64,000 bases of DNA from Coenobita brevimanus (Eukaryota; Arthropoda; Malacostraca; Decapoda; Coenobitidae): assembly GCA_032717465.1 (NCBI GenBank), contig CM064632.1, positions 26,067,064 through 26,131,063 on the forward strand. The letters run 5' to 3'. Positions 34,865-50,262 of this stretch are shown piece by piece; within the stretch, counting starts at the first letter, position 1, and every line of letters begins with the position of its first letter. The notes under the pieces are model-generated. The model was not told the DNA's origin and ran no database searches. It saw only the letters and a list, made by a program, of their open reading frames with translations. The position numbers were made by a program, and so were the translations under genes.

Positions 34865-35060
34865 TTAACACCTTCAGCACGAGAACGTCATCTCTAATTT
34901 TATTTTTGATGCAACAAGGCCATCTTATATGCCTTAAAAGAGAAGCCTAGTACTGAAGGGCAAAATGAAGGCCATATCTCACACTGTTATCTTTTTTTTT
35001 TTTCTTGGAGGGAACAATTTGCGGGCTCCTGGCCTTTGGTTCCTTCTTCTTTGCATTAAA
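34865..35060. repeat. TTAACACC palindrome and ~80-bp dispersed repeat, copy 2
   Basis: Equivalents of 12164-12262 and 12282-12366; the poly-T is shorter here. Confidence 0.45.
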
Positions 35061-35549
35061 GAAAAAAAACATTTGAAAAGTTTGTTGTAAGTTAAAATTT
35101 CCAAAAAAAAAGAAAAAAAGATAACCATAGAAAATACGTCATCATTGTGATCAGACTGGTTCTCATAATATTTAAATGTTTTAGCATGGACTCTGATGGT
35201 CAGGAAATTCTAGTATTCTGTTCAAACCATCGCCAGAGTTGTATTCAACTACGCCAGTGGTAAGCCAGGCTATTCCTGTTATTCAAAGTTTGGTTATTAA
35301 TTCTCATATTATTCACAGCACGAGTATTAACCCTTTCATCTTTTATGAACGCATTTTGTTATTCATGTTGTTATTTGCTATTTTCATAAGTCGATTTTTT
35401 TTTTTTTTTTTCCGTGGAGGGGTATTCTAAAGTTAAAAGACGAAAAGCTGTTACGAATAACCCCTTCACTCCAGTGACGTCAGCAGTATATTATTCTTGC
35501 TAATACCGGTTATTATTTTCAAGCTGACTAGGTTATATGGTATTACTTT

Positions 35550-35912
35550 ACTAGAATACCAAACTTTTCTGCTAAAGTACCAGTTTTCTTCTAAAATACC
35601 AGACTTTTCTGTTAGAATACCAGTTTTCTAATAAAATATCAGTTTTCTACTAAAATACCAGACGTGTACTAGAATAGCTTCCAGTTTTCTACTAAAATAT
35701 CAGACCTCTGCTAGAATACCGGTTTTCTACTAAATACCAAAGTTTTCTACTAAAATACCAAAGTTTTCTATTAAAAGACCAGACTTTTCTACCAAAATAC
35801 CAGAGATTTCTTGTAAAATACCAGGATTTTACACAAATATACCAGACTTTTCTCCAAAATACCAGAGATTTCTTTCAAAATATCAGGATTTTATACAAAA
35901 ATACCAGGGTTG
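35550..35912. repeat. 19-bp minisatellite, copy 2
   Basis: Equivalent of 12853-13215. Confidence 0.8.
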
Positions 35913-36023
35913 TTCCGAACTTGAGAAGGTTAGTGGTATTCACAGGCCCATGTGACTCACTCTGCAAACTAAACTCGTCTGGTGTGTGGAATGAAATACC
36001 AGACAACACTCCAGCATGAGAGG

Positions 36024-36212
36024 CTTAGGGGTCGTATTGTCGGCGGTTTAGGAAGCTCCCTAACGCCTGTTCCTCACCGATTTAGTTTCGAATAGTGACA
36101 TTAGAGTTTAAGTAACTAACACAAAAGAGGACGCCGCGGAGTACTAAGCAGAATAAATCGCTTAGAAAGAGTTGTTAGGGAGCTTCTTAACTGGGGAGAA
36201 TTTGGGTCTTAG
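36024..36212. mobile_element. MITE, CTCGTATT-TIR family, copy 2 of the second locus
   Basis: Equivalent of 13326-13514. Confidence 0.6.
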
Positions 36213-36534
36213 TGACCTTGTATATGCATAAAATTCAGGTGTTATTAGTTACAGTCCTAATGTCCTTAAGTTGTGATATCGCAGGTACGGTTGTTAATCT
36301 GGGTAACTTTTTTTTTTTCCTATTCTTACAGCTACCAAACTAGCCTATTTTTAAACTTTAGAAAGGCGTGTTGTATGGAAGGGGCTCACTGAAGCCATGT
36401 CTGACCCTTCCAGTTTAGAAAGTCTGTGCTTAGCTGAATAAAACTGTTAGGAGACGGCAACATGAAAATGAGAATGGCGACCACGGGATCAGTAGGCATC
36501 CCCCTCAAGGCCCTGTACGTCCATTACATGTGTA

Positions 36535-36785
36535 TCTATCTACAGTATATCTGTCACTGTCTGTATCCATCTATCTGTCTGTCTATATCTATCAGTCTGT
36601 CTACCTACCTACCTCGCTGCCTATGCCTGTCTGTTTGCCAGTATATCCATCTGTCCGTCTGTCTATCCACGCATCCATCCATCAATATCTATATCTCTAT
36701 GTACGGTATCTATGCATCTAATCTGTGTCTATCTACCTGTTTATCTATCTGTCAGTCTATCTATCAGTATACGAATCTACCCACC
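36535..36785. repeat. Degenerate (TCTG/TATC)n tract, copy 2
   Basis: Equivalent of 13838-14090. Confidence 0.8.
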
Positions 36786-37251
36786 TTGGTTTAGAATTTT
36801 CAAAGTTAAAGAGTTACATAGAGCCTCAGATGACTCCTTCACTATGTCATATCACCTTTACACCCTTACCTGCCAACTACTAATTTACTCTCTATTTCCG
36901 GCTAACGTCAGGTAATTTTACCAGACTTAATAAGAACCTTGAGTACTAAAAGACTAAAATGTATCACAATTAATGTTATGGCTGAGAATAAAGACCAGAA
37001 CGCTTTTTTGCATCTTATAAACGGCGATATTATTTAGGACACAGACTCGCCGTGACCAAGAATTAAGCTGAATAAACTTGTAAGCAACAGAAAAAAAAAA
37101 TAAATACATAATATCCTTCGGCTGGGTGCTAGAGCGGTTAAAGGGCATGAAAAACGCCTTTCGAATTTGAGTGGCCAAACTTATATTAGTTCTGTGTATA
37201 TAATTTAGCAGGATGGTCGCATATACTATGATGCTCCACTTCCACTCCGCC

Positions 37252-37393
37252 GGGCGATTGCTCTTGTGTTGCGGGGACGGCTAATTGTTATCAGCGTCCA
37301 CCCTGCATCATTTATTTTCTACTCGTACAGCCACAGCCACGCCCCTACTAACCGACTGAACCGTCCTCGCAACACATAAGATAACGCCACGTG
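37252..37393. mobile_element. Short foldback element, copy 2
   Basis: Equivalent of 14553-14699, with a 4-bp shorter (ATTT)n centre. Confidence 0.55.
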
Positions 37394-37670
37394 AGTTTCG
37401 GGTTACCCTGTATTGTAGGCCCTTATCGTATGACCGTGTGTGTTCCAAGGAGTTGCGGCTTTTTCCATATAAGTTGCTGTAAATTGAGGGAAACTGGCTA
37501 CTCAGGTTTATTATTTGGAAATTTAATAGACGCTATTTTTGTGGAATTAATAGGATACAATAACGTGATGAGAGAGAGATATAGAGATGATTAATGGCAT
37601 TTATTATAGCACCGATATGCTGTGGAGTAATGAGAGACTGGCCGTGACGGTAATTGCCTAAGGTGATTAT

Positions 37671-37966
37671 TACCTCCGCCAAGGAGGTTATGTTTTCATC
37701 CCTGGCCGTTTGTTTGTTTGTTGGTTGGTTGGTTTGTGAGCAAGATTACACAAAAACTACAGGACGGTTTTCCATGAAACTTTTTAGAAGAATGGGCCTT
37801 ATTCCAGAATGAACTCCATTAAATTTTGGTGCGGATCCGGATAAAGGTGCGGATCCAGGATGTTTTTGTTTTCTTCACTTTAACATTGCAAAATAGGGCG
37901 TTTTTCGACATTTTCGTAAATAATCCATGTTGGGCCTTGGCGGAGGTATGCGCTCTACTGGGTGCC
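37671..37966 (+). mobile_element. CCTCCGCCAAGG element, copy 2
   Basis: Equivalent of 14976-15271. Confidence 0.6.
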
Positions 37967-38090
37967 ATTCTAGTTGTTATTGTTATTATTATGATGGTAG
38001 GTGGGGGCGCTCGCCATCCACTCACTCGAAGTAGTGCTGCTCACGGGTGACTGCAGTTTGCACTCCTTTCTTTCCTTCCTTCCCCTCCTT

Positions 38091-38134
<44 letters not shown>

Positions 38135-38230
38135 TTCTTTCTCTCCTTCTGTCTACGGGTGACTCTACACTGAGTAACAGACCAAATGGTTTCCTGTACA
38201 TTATGAAACAATTTACTATGCTGGGTGGTA

Positions 38231-38385
38231 ACTATGTAACCAAACTATGGTGTCTGGTGGTTTAGTGGGTAATTAAGGCGCTCCAGCCGGATTGAGCCCA
38301 TGTAGGATTATATCCAAGGGCTGGTTGGGGTTTGTTGCTCACGTAATGCCACTTAGGGATGAATGAGGCTTGTCACTCACGTTAA
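38231..38385 (+). mobile_element. tRNA-derived SINE (TGGTTTAGTGG family), copy 2
   Basis: Equivalent of 15534-15665. The poly-T tract upstream (38093-38132) is longer than in copy 1. Confidence 0.5.
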
Positions 38386-38395
38386 GGCCGCTTTC

Positions 38396-38671
38396 ACACG
38401 AGGCCACCGGTGGTTGCCACCGGTGGCCGCAATTAGTTGCCTCCCATAGTTTTCAATGGAGCCTTTCATACGAGGCCACTGCGGTTGCCCGACCGGCAAC
38501 CAGCTCCCGGAGGTGGCTCGCTCGCGCAACTAGTGTCCGCTACTGGAGGTTGCTGCCACTCGCTGTGAAGCATTTCTTCAAATCGGAGCTTTCATACGGC
38601 TACACTAGTTGCCGGCCCCTTCACACTGGGCCACCAGTTGCGGCCACCGGTGGCCTAGTGTGAAAGCAGCC
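38396..38671. mobile_element. PIF/Harbinger-like MITE, copy 2
   Basis: Equivalent of 15674-15959, with TAA repeats at 38393-38395 and 38672-38674. More substitutions than in the surrounding sequence, including GCAGCC for GCGGCC at the right end. Confidence 0.75.
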
Positions 38672-38672
38672 T

Positions 38673-38764
38673 AATGTCAGGACCAACTTGCCTATCCCCG
38701 GGCTCCTACGCTCTTCATGGGACAACAGAGGATTAGATGATGTATGTTATTATTATTATTATCA

Positions 38765-38796
<32 letters not shown>

Positions 38797-38909
38797 TTAT
38801 TATTATTATTACTATTTCACTCTCATCATAAATGTCAGGACCATCTTGCCTAGCCCCGGGTTTCTACACTCCTCATGGGGCAACGTAGGATTGGATGATG
38901 GATGGATGG

Positions 38910-38956
<47 letters not shown>

Positions 38957-38990
38957 CTCCTCCTCCTCCTCCTCCTCCTCTTTCTCCTCC
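38673..38990. repeat. 70-bp unit twice with (TTA)n, copy 2
   Basis: Equivalent of 15961-16330; the second (TTA)n is uninterrupted and the (CTC)n shorter. Confidence 0.6.
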
Positions 38991-39114
38991 GCTTGTTGTT
39001 GTTTTGCATCAGTGAAAATAATCACTAGCATGGTAAGCATCAGTGGGGAGGTCATGGTAACTATACTGCACTCGTTTCACTCTAACTTGGCCCAGATTTT
39101 CCTACTGTTGCAGC

Positions 39115-39285
39115 TTGTTTCACGTGGTCCTGTGGCAGAAAGACAATGCTACCGCTCTGCATATTTTCCATAGTGCTTCTTTGTGACAGGCATTATAATC
39201 TAGTGTCAGTCTGTTCTTACCATTCAGCATTCAAGATGGAGAGTTGGGATTTTTAGGCCAAGTATGAGTAAAATGAGTATAATCT
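39115..39285 (+). repeat. Dispersed GTGGCAGAAA repeat, copy 2
   Basis: Equivalent of 16425-16590. Confidence 0.5.
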
Positions 39286-39682
39286 AACACTGCCCCTGTT
39301 AATGGTTGGAGCGTTGGCCAAAACGGTAAGCATCACCTAGGAATAAAGGAACTCATTAAAGATTCCATAATAACTACCGGTATTTGTAATAATATTCTAT
39401 GGTTTCCACTACTGATTTATTTGCGTCTTAAAAAAAAAAGAAAAAACAGAATGATAAGCTTCACTGAGAAGGTTTATATGGAACTCGCCGAGGATTCCAT
39501 GGTAACTCTTCTAATAATGTTAATGGATCGTGCACTTGCCAACATCCCCGCCAAAGGTAGCTGTGGAAACGGAAACGGAGGCGTGAAATATTTGTTGGTT
39601 GGCATCTGTGTAGCGATTACGAGTGTAGTTAAGAGATGGAGGGGGAAGACGGAGAAGATCGAGAAATAAAGTGGGAGAAAAT

Positions 39683-39880
39683 TTACTCTTTAATGTAAGG
39701 AAGAAGGAACCAAAGGCCAGAAGCCCGGAAATTGTTCCCTCCAAGAAGAAACAAAAAGAAGATAACAGAGCCGTATTCAAGATCCTTTCATTTTGAGATG
39801 CCTGGACACACTGCGTTTGAAAGACTGGAGATCACTGGCAGTAGGAAACACAGACAGAGGGAGACAGTTCCAGAATTGAC
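39683..39880 (-). repeat. ~80-bp dispersed repeat and LINE C-terminus-like fragment, copy 2
   Basis: Equivalents of 16993-17077 and 17087-17190. Confidence 0.4.
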
Positions 39881-40245
39881 CTGTTGCATTCTGATTGATA
39901 AATTCCTGTATATATGTAAGTATTTTTGTAGCTGTGAAAGGTATTGTATGTGGATGTAAATGTATAAACACCTGTATGAAGAAGTAAGTGTATGGGGAAG
40001 TAACAGTGAAGATGTGTAGCTGTGTGTAACTGTACTGATGAGTGTATGGGGAAGTAATTGTATAAGTAACTATACGAAGAATTAACCGTGTGGGAAATTA
40101 CCAGAAACAGCATCGGGAATATTGATATGGAGAAGTAAATGTGAAGGGAAGGAAAATGGAAAGAAAACAGAAATGAGTTTGGTGAGCTAATGAGCGTGAT
40201 GTTAGAGACATAACGAGAGGAAGGGGATGAAGAGCAAGGATAAGC

Positions 40246-40252
<7 letters not shown>

Positions 40253-40298
<46 letters not shown>

Positions 40299-40588
40299 GG
40301 TTTAATTCTGGGAGACTTTATTGAGAATGGTGTGAGTGGGACTTTTCATACCGGTATACGAAGTAGAAAAACCATTGGTTAGAAGTCTGGATTTTTTTTT
40401 TTTTTTTTTTTTGTTCCTAGAAAAATTGAGCAGATGATAACCAAATTCAAAATCTGCTCATTTAGAGATGCCTGGACGCATTGCATTTAAAAGACTGAAG
40501 CTCATAGGCAGAGGGAGATACAGACTGAGCGAGACAGCTCCAGGACAGAGAATATCGGTTAACCCTTACATTTGAGAGTTGAACAGAA

Positions 40589-40642
<54 letters not shown>
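40253..40642. repeat. (GA)n, LINE-like fragment and (GT)n, copy 2
   Basis: (GA)n 40253-40295, LINE C-terminus-like fragment 40462-40555 (minus) and (GT)n 40590-40642. Poly-T at 40392-40412 is longer than in copy 1. Confidence 0.7.
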
Positions 40643-40643
<1 letters not shown>

Positions 40644-40854
40644 GCCAGACGGGTACTGCGAACCCACTGTAATAGAAGGATGCAAGTATACGGTTCAGGA
40701 GAGCATTGACCATTGAAATAACGTTAGTAGAAGGATAAAGGTGCAGAGCTGCAGGTGAGTGTGAGAAGGTGAAGTGAGCCAGTAAGGGATGAGATGAGAA
40801 GCTCTTGATTTTTTATTTATTTATTTTTTGAAAAATGGTATGTGATGAGCCACT

Positions 40855-40855
<1 letters not shown>

Positions 40856-40934
<79 letters not shown>
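40856..40934. repeat. (CA)n microsatellite, copy 2
   Basis: About 39 units, against about 54 in copy 1. Confidence 0.95.
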
Positions 40935-40935
<1 letters not shown>

Positions 40936-41200
40936 GCCCGCTGGTGCAGTGGTAACTTTCCCGCTTGCCAACTGGTGGACGGGAATTCGCGCCTCGCTCA
41001 GGTTGCGAAAAGTTTCACTGACGAAGTGGGTGGTTACTGTCCCCCTTGAGCAAGGGGACGGGTGTGTGCGTGTGTGAAGGTCACAGCCTTGCCCTTAGAT
41101 CGGACTATATGAGCTCTCAGCTCCCTTCCGGGAGGGTAAAAGCTGATCACCACGACCATCAAGTGATCCTGACCGACCAGGTGAATTACACACACACACG
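40935..41200 (+). mobile_element. tRNA-derived SINE (TGGTGCAGTGG family), copy 2
   Basis: Equivalent of 18263-18520, with the same A and B boxes. Confidence 0.55.
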
Positions 41201-42087
41201 GGAGTAAAAGGATCCCTGTATAAAGTTACAAACTAAACATGTGTGCCGGGATAAAGATAATCACAGTTGTCCTTGCATTCCCAGTTTCATAGAAGCACAT
41301 TTTGCAGTGAGGTAAGAAGATCTTTTCCTGATAGGTCTGGAGAGAAATAAATCCCAAGAATAGTGAGATAACCACGGACTGGGTATTGTGTTGCTGAATA
41401 TTAAGAGATGTTACTGTGAAAGATTTTGAAGGGTTGAAAGCTGTAGGAATCGTGTTTTTGGTGCACGAATAACTACTAGGTTTCCTTTACCCTCAGTCAG
41501 AAATATTAATAGCCAAGTCAGAAACCACGTGTGCCACAGATGCATTTCGTGACTCAAGTAACTGCTGTGAAGGGTGGGGTCATCAGTGTATGGGTGGATG
41601 GGACTGCAGTGTGTAGGGTAAGAAGGGATAAAATATTCTAAACATAACAAAATCTAGGAATTCTAATACACCACGTTCATGAAATCAATCTCAATACATT
41701 CTTTTGTGTCCAACCCTGGGCATAGACTACACAGCCCGTTCCCTGAGGCCCATCAGTCCTCCAACTTACTGCACCCCTCCACATTCCCTCAAAGAAAAAG
41801 GCTTAGACTAGCTCTGTAGACAGTACGAAGGTGATTAGCCTATATCTGGTATTCATTTCTTGCTAAGCCCTTTCTTCACTGAACTACGATACGCAGCCAT
41901 CATATTTACAGTCCCGAAACTTGTTCATTTGTAGCCTAGGTACGGAAAGGTTAGGCTAAAGGAATTATGGCCGGCCTGGGAATCGAACTCGCGTAACTCC
42001 TTCAGTACGGTGACGTCTCTTTAATATTATTCCAGCTACCCCCCCCCCTCCCCATGATTATAGGCTATTCATTTTATGGAGGTTTTG

Positions 42088-42120
<33 letters not shown>

Positions 42121-42129
42121 AGAGAAAAA

Positions 42130-42920
42130 GCTGAGTGTACTACAGGACATGAAGCAGTTCTGTGAGGACAACGAAAATAAATCAGTTTTGGGTGTTGCAA
42201 AATGAAGCAATATTACTGTGTAGCAGAAATGAAGTAATCATGAGTTATTACAAATATTGAAAAAAATTACATAAATGCAGTTGTCTTGAATGTGTTGCAA
42301 AATTATATCTGGTCTGTTTAAATAGCAAAAGGTAAAGCAGATTTGCCCAGCAAAACTCAAGCTCACGAGTGTATTGGAAAAATGAAGCCATTTTCTTTTC
42401 ACAAAGATGTATAAGTTTTGGGTGTATTGCAACTATGAAGCTGTGTTGAGTTTATTCCGCTACTGAAGCCGTTGACAGTGTATTGAAAATAGAAAAAATA
42501 ATCGGTGGTTTAAGTAGTGAAGGAGTTTTGCAGTGTTGTAAAAATGAGCCAGTTTTGTCCTAAAGAAATGCAGTCTTTTGCAGTAATAAAATGGGAGCTC
42601 TGAATGTACTGTAGTTGTGGACTGAATTATTTGGAATGTCACCCAAAATGATGTAGCTGTTATAATCCATTGTTTGTGAACACTGTATATCTGTATCTGT
42701 TTATCTATATCTGTCTCTCTATCTGTCTATCTAGATATTGTATTAAAAATGAACCAGTTTTGATTATACTGGAAGAATAAGCCACTTTTGGGAGCACTCC
42801 AAGAATGAAAAGTATTTTTGATGATGCAAACTTAGAGGTTTCAGTAACGAGTATATTAATGAAACAGTTTGTTTATACCCAAAATAAAACTTTTTCTAAT
42901 ACACTGTTTAAGGAATATTA
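42130..42920. repeat. Eroded minisatellite, copy 2
   Basis: Equivalent of 19450-20240, nearly unchanged. Confidence 0.4.
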
Positions 42921-43019
42921 AAAAAAAAAAAAAAAAAAAAACGCAGGAAATTTAGTTGGCCATGGAGTTGCTAAAGCGACTCTGGCTGGTTTTACCCAAG
43001 AGAATTCTTTGCGTCCACT

Positions 43020-43778
43020 AGTGGTGCTGTGTGGTGGTGGTGATGGTGGTGGTGTGTGGTGGTGGTGGTGGTGGTGATAGTAATAATAGTGTTGGTGGTG
43101 GTGGTGATGTATATGGTGACAGTAATATTGCTGGTGACGGTGAAGGTGATCATGGTAATGGTGATGATAGTGTTGGTGGGTGTTGGTGGTAATGTTAGTG
43201 GTGATGATAGTGTTGTTGGTAGTGATGGTAGTGACAGTGATGGTTATGGTTATGGTAGCGGTAGCGTTGGTGGTGTGGTGGGGCTCTAGTCAATAAGGTG
43301 AATACAGCTGGACCTGAGAGCCTCATTTTTCTTTATGCTGTTTCGTGGTGCTTCTTGCAATTTCAGTCTGACCGGCCCTCTCAGCTGCTACATTCTTGCT
43401 GTCTATCTGTCTGTCTGTCCGTTTATTTCTCTGGCAGTGTTTTGGCTTGTCAGTCTGTCGGTATATATATATCTTGTTATCTGTGTATACTTGGGTCTGT
43501 TGTCTTCCGGGCTGGTTCGAATGGTTCATTCAGTCTCTCCGGCCCTCTCAGCTGCTGCATTCTTGCTGTCTATCTGTCTGTCTGTCTGTCCGTTCATTTC
43601 TCTGGCTGTGTTTTGGCCTGTCTGTCTGTCGGTGTACTGTATGTATATCTTGTTATCTGTGTATACTTGGGTCTGTTGTCTTCAGGGCTAGTTCGAATGG
43701 TTCATTCAGTCTCTCCGGCCCTCTCAGCTGCCGCACTCTTGCTGTTTGCCTGTCTGCTTGTCTTTAAATTTGTCTGCC

Positions 43779-43813
<35 letters not shown>
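43020..43813. repeat. (GGT)n tract, ~170-bp tandem and (AT)n, copy 2
   Basis: Equivalents of 20340-20610, 20693-21080 and 21101-21211. The (AT)n is only about 32 bp here. Confidence 0.8.
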
Positions 43814-43819
<6 letters not shown>

Positions 43820-44842
43820 GTATATACACTCGTATATACAGCATAGTATGTAATTGTCCTGCGTCACTTTTAGTCATCCAGGCGGGTATATTCGCAGTCC
43901 ATTGAAGTTACTTTCTGTCTGCCGGACTATCCTTCTATCTGTCTGTCTGGCTTTCGGTCAGTATCAGCTGCCTTGCTATCTGTCTGTGTGTTTCTCTGTC
44001 CGCGGGTAATTTTTTGTCTGTCTCACTGCCCCATTGATGCGAATATTGCCCTCAGATTCTCGTATTTGGTTTCTGTTTTGTAGCCCTGGCAATGTGGTTT
44101 TTCATATGCTAGCCTTTGAACTTACCTTCTCATGTCATATTGGTGATTTACCGGCAGCAACAGGCTGATAAACACAAACATAGACTCTGCAACATGTCGT
44201 TTTTCACGCGCATTTCTCTCGTTGTAAACACTCCTTTCAGATCCATAGTTACATGGGGAAAGATTAACCTCTTCACTTTCATGACACTTTTTTTTTTTGT
44301 GTGTTCATGCTGCCACCTGACGATTTTATTCGGATTGAGAGAATTTTCGAACTGTCGTGGTTATGTGTAGCCTTCGTTAACCCCTTAACTACAGGACATT
44401 GTCCCAAATATGAGTAAAATGACCTGGTTTCAGCAGTAATAACTTCAAAATACGCCATGGGAATGAAAGGGTAAAGTTCGATTATCACTTTATCTACATT
44501 TAGGAAGTGGGATTTAGTAAAGGCCGTCAGTGGTGCTGAGGCTCGTATGTTGTAATCAATGACGGGAAGGTTTTGACAAGTTCTCAGTTTTTGAGGTGAA
44601 CATTTGTGGATCGTTCACGATTATTGTATTTTATTACCCTGCATTCCACATTACAGAGTGCAGTCAGTGCTGATATAGAGGCCAGGCTTGTTCTGTCTTC
44701 GTCTCTTGGTCTAAAAGTTGTCGACAATACAAGGGGCTTGAGATCCCTTTGGCGATCGCAGGCTTAATGATACCTCCTCACAGGCAGATAATGATGCTGA
44801 GAGAGAAGATATGGAGAGTTGTTTATACAGAGCCACTAACAC

Positions 44843-44990
44843 TCAGGCTCCTATGACTCACTCTCAGTTGAATAAAAGCGTCTGGTGTTTACTAGAATAG
44901 AGTACTTGTTATCTTAACCATGAGCTAATGGTGACAGTATTAACATCCTCAGGCTGGTGTAGGCGTTGAGTTAAATGAGTTTCTTGGCGC
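44843..44990 (+). repeat. Dispersed AATAAAAGCGTCTGG repeat, copy 2
   Basis: Equivalent of 22225-22370. Confidence 0.5.
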
Positions 44991-46071
44991 TAGTTGGCAT
45001 ATTATACAGGAGACGTGACTATAAAGGGGATAATACGTAAGGAGAATTACTATTGTCGCCAGAACGTAGCACTTGTAGCAAATATTCACACATATGTCAA
45101 CAAAATAATATACAAAACATGAGTGAAAATAAAAAACAGGGTACAGACCTACACTAGAATGTGAAAATTATTATTCAAAAGTGTACCTACAAGCAGGGAT
45201 GCTGATATAAATACGTAATATATATACAGTGTTGCATACAAAAGATTATAAACAAGTCGACTATACGGAAGGGCATGTGAATATGATTATACAGTACATG
45301 CATGTGATTAAAAGCAGAAGCATATATAAAATTTGCTCGCGAATATAAACTGAAGTATATGTACATAGGGACATGCAAGTGTGTAGTAGCAGATATTTAC
45401 ATGCAAATATTCAGACGCTCTCAAAGCTCGAAACAGCCGCCACGAAACAGTCCAAATCAGTGAAGCATGGGAAAAGCACCTGACAACCGGAATATGGAAG
45501 TCCCGCCCCACTCCTCGCTACTGGGATGGTCCGGGCTTTTGGGAGGTGGGTTTGTGATAGGGGTGGGGTTTTTGTTGTAGTTACAGTGGTGGTAGTGGCT
45601 GCAGTAATGTATAACTGTTGTAGTGGTATTAGTGATGCTGGTAATGATATTGGATCATGGAGCAGAGTTTCATCCTTTCGGACATATTCTCGTTGCCCAG
45701 TGGCAGAAAAAGACAATGCAACAACTCATCTTTTCCATGGTACGTCTTTGTGGCCATCGTAATATCACATCCCGACGTTTTTGGACCTTTTTTTTTTTTT
45801 TTTTTTTTTTGGCTCAAACATCCGCCTTTGGTGAGAAACATCGAAAATTCATAGAGAAATCGCTTACCTGAGGTTTAAAATACCGGATTTAGGTGCGAGT
45901 ACTTCCTTACCTGACTGGGTTTTCTAACAGGCTGGCACCAAAGAAAACGAGTTCTTTGGGAGGGTAACTATTTTATCCACTCATAAACAGTATTTATTCA
46001 CTTGGTACGAATTTATATGTAGTACAAGAGTATATTGGTTTTCAAACAGTAATATAGGCATTATAAGCATT

Positions 46072-46450
46072 GTTTCACTCACTAACTCATCACCATTCAT
46101 GACCTTTTTTTCCCACATTACCTGATCATCATTTCTGACTGTTTCTTCCTCTAATGCTATGTAAGCTTTGTCCTCCACATTGTCATCGATTGGGGAATCA
46201 CTCTGGCCCTGAATGTCTTTATTGGCCAGGTCACTGGTAACAGGTGAATTGCCGAGACAAAGGCGTGCAGGGGGGGGGGGAGAGGTTATGCGTGTAAGGC
46301 ATTGTTCCTGCTTGGCATCTTGTAGAGGAATAGAGGAAGGTGTCCCGTGTATACGTGCCAAAAATCACTCGCGAAAATTGAAACTTGTGCAAATTAGGGA
46401 CCTTGCAATGTTGCCGCATTAATTCACGTCGCCGGGACGGCGCGGGTTAA
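46072..46450 (-). pseudogene. Possible piggyBac-like remnant, copy 2
   Basis: Equivalent of 23482-23858. A 4-bp loss in the TIR region, a 10-bp loss of a tandem GAATTCACTC and a changed G run alter the frame relative to copy 1. Confidence 0.35.
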
Positions 46451-47559
46451 CATTAATCTGTTTTTACGGCTCAGCATTCAAGATGGAGAGATGGCAGTTT
46501 TAGGTCCAGGTTGTTGTTGTTGTTGTTGATCAACCCTGGTCTGTCTGACCCAGCAAACCCATCAACCGTAAGCAAACAACTGTCCCTGCTGGGCCATCCC
46601 GTGCAGTGAACCGTTCCCTTGCGGCTGACGGTGCCCCACTGTTGCGTGGCGGGGGAAAAGTGTGGAGGTTTGGTTCCTGGATGCACGGCGCATTAGCGTC
46701 TCTCTACCCAGTTAACAGGGATACCATAGTAGGCTGCTTATCGCCTTGTTATCTAGTTAAATGTTTTTACCACTCAGTTTGTCACAGTGTAGAGCCACCT
46801 GACGTAGAAAGAAGAATAACAAAAAGTGATTGGAAGGAGAAGCCTAAGTAGGAAGAGGGGACAGCAGACATAGGGATGCAATCATAAAGGTGCAGGAAGA
46901 AATAGACAGCACAACAACATGTGAGTGGATGATGGTCGCCACCACCGTAAAACCAGTGATTGTGGTAGTTTGTGGGGGTAGTTGTGGTTGTGAAGATGCG
47001 TTAGTGGTAATGGGTGTGATGGATTTTTTGTGAATGTGGTGTTGGCTGTACGGTAGTGGTGACTGTGGTAGTAATAGAAGTTGTGGTTGTGGTGATAGTG
47101 GTCGCGTTGTTGGTTACTTTGGTTATGGTGATGATAGGGTTTGTGGTGGTGTCTTTTTGGGGGGTTGGGGAGTAGTGGACTCTATGTGGTGGATTTATGG
47201 TACTGTTTTTGGTTGATGCGTGGTGATAGTATTGTGGTAGTGGAGGGGTTGCTGATGGTAGCTGTGATGGTAGTGAGACCTGTCGATCAAAACTAACTAC
47301 TCATTCCATCAACCCTTTCACCTCTATTTTCTGTTCGTTAACTACAGTATAACAATTTCTTTTCTTTTATTCTGACGCTGTCCTTCAACATTTCCACCAC
47401 ACTTGCTTGCTTCACCTGGACAACAGTACCTGTTCCTTTTTCTTCAGCTTATCCACCACTTATTCCTTCATCAACTCATCATTAAATTCAACTTATCCAT
47501 CCCACTAAGAGCTCTTTCCGTCAACAGTCAATCAGTATCCATGAACTCGTCCATCTTAC

Positions 47560-48546
47560 ATGACAAGTAACTGCATTTTTCGTCAGCTCAGCCACCTCAC
47601 ACTCCTGCCTCACCTCTCGTCAGCTCATCTACCTCAGCTACCCCTCCTTACCCCAGTTCAGCCTCACATACCTGCCTCACTCACGTCCACCTTTCACACC
47701 TACCTCACCCACCTTCACCTTACACACCTGCCTCACCCACGTCCACCTTACACACCTACCTCACCCACGTCCACCTTACACACCTGCCTCACCCACGTCC
47801 ACCTTACACACCTGCCGCACCCACGTCCACCTTACACACCTGCTGCACCGACGTCCACCTTACACACCTGCCTCACCCCCGTCCACCTCACACATCTGCC
47901 TCACCCACCTTCACCTTACACACCTACCTCACCCACGTCCACCTTACACACCTGCCTCACCCACGTCCACCTTATACACCTGCCTCACCCACATCCACCT
48001 TACACACCTGCCTCACCCACGTCCACTTCGCACACCTGCTCACCCACGTCCACTTCGCACACCTGCCTCTGCCACCACACCTGTCTCACCCACCACACAC
48101 ACCTGGCTCTGCCACCACACACTCCTTTCTCACTCACTACACACTCCTGCCTCACTCACCACACACTCCTGCCTCACTCACCACACACTCCTGCCTCACC
48201 CACCACACACTCCTGCCTCACCCACCACACACTCCTGCCTCACCCACCACACACTCCTGCCTCACCCACCACACACACCTGCCTCTCCCACCACACACAC
48301 CTGCCTCTCCCACCACACACTCCTGCCTCTCCCACCACACACTCCTGCCTCACCCAACACACACACCATTCACACCCACCACACACACCATTCACACCCA
48401 CATCACTTCAACATTCGTACCTCACACGCCTCTCTCACCCACCTCACACATCAGCCTTATCTAACTGCCTCACCTCTCCGTCAACTCATTCATCTCATCC
48501 ACCCACATCTGCCTGCACCTTCTGTCAGCCACATCTCAGAGATTAA
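47560..48546. repeat. 28-bp and 22-bp minisatellites, copy 2
   Basis: Equivalent of 24967-25884 with fewer 28-bp-type units. The open frame runs to 328 codons here and ends differently, which confirms that it is not a conserved protein. Confidence 0.85.
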
Positions 48547-48940
48547 TAGGACCATCTGGCCAAATCTTATCAGCCAGTGATGGATTAGTGTCGCCCTGGT
48601 GGTGTCGGCAGCCCAAGTGATGAACGACTCTCCCATTAACTCCACAAAAACTTTTGATAAAAATTTGCTGCCCACTCAGCTTTAAGTGTATCTCATCAAA
48701 GTATTAATCCCTGAAGATATTGTATTTTAGGTTATTCTTGTTTTCTCTAGACGATTTTACGACTGGTCTCCTATAAGATCGTTTTTACTGACGGAGAGTG
48801 TAAAGTGTATTGGCAGCTCCTCCAGGTCTGAAAGTCCCAACTGAGCTGAACTGAATCGCCTGGATGTTGCAAGATTGAAATATATCGTATATCATTATAG
48901 GAAAATGTTTAATCCAGTGGTGAAGGATTCTCTCGCGAAC

Positions 48941-50262
<1,322 letters not shown>
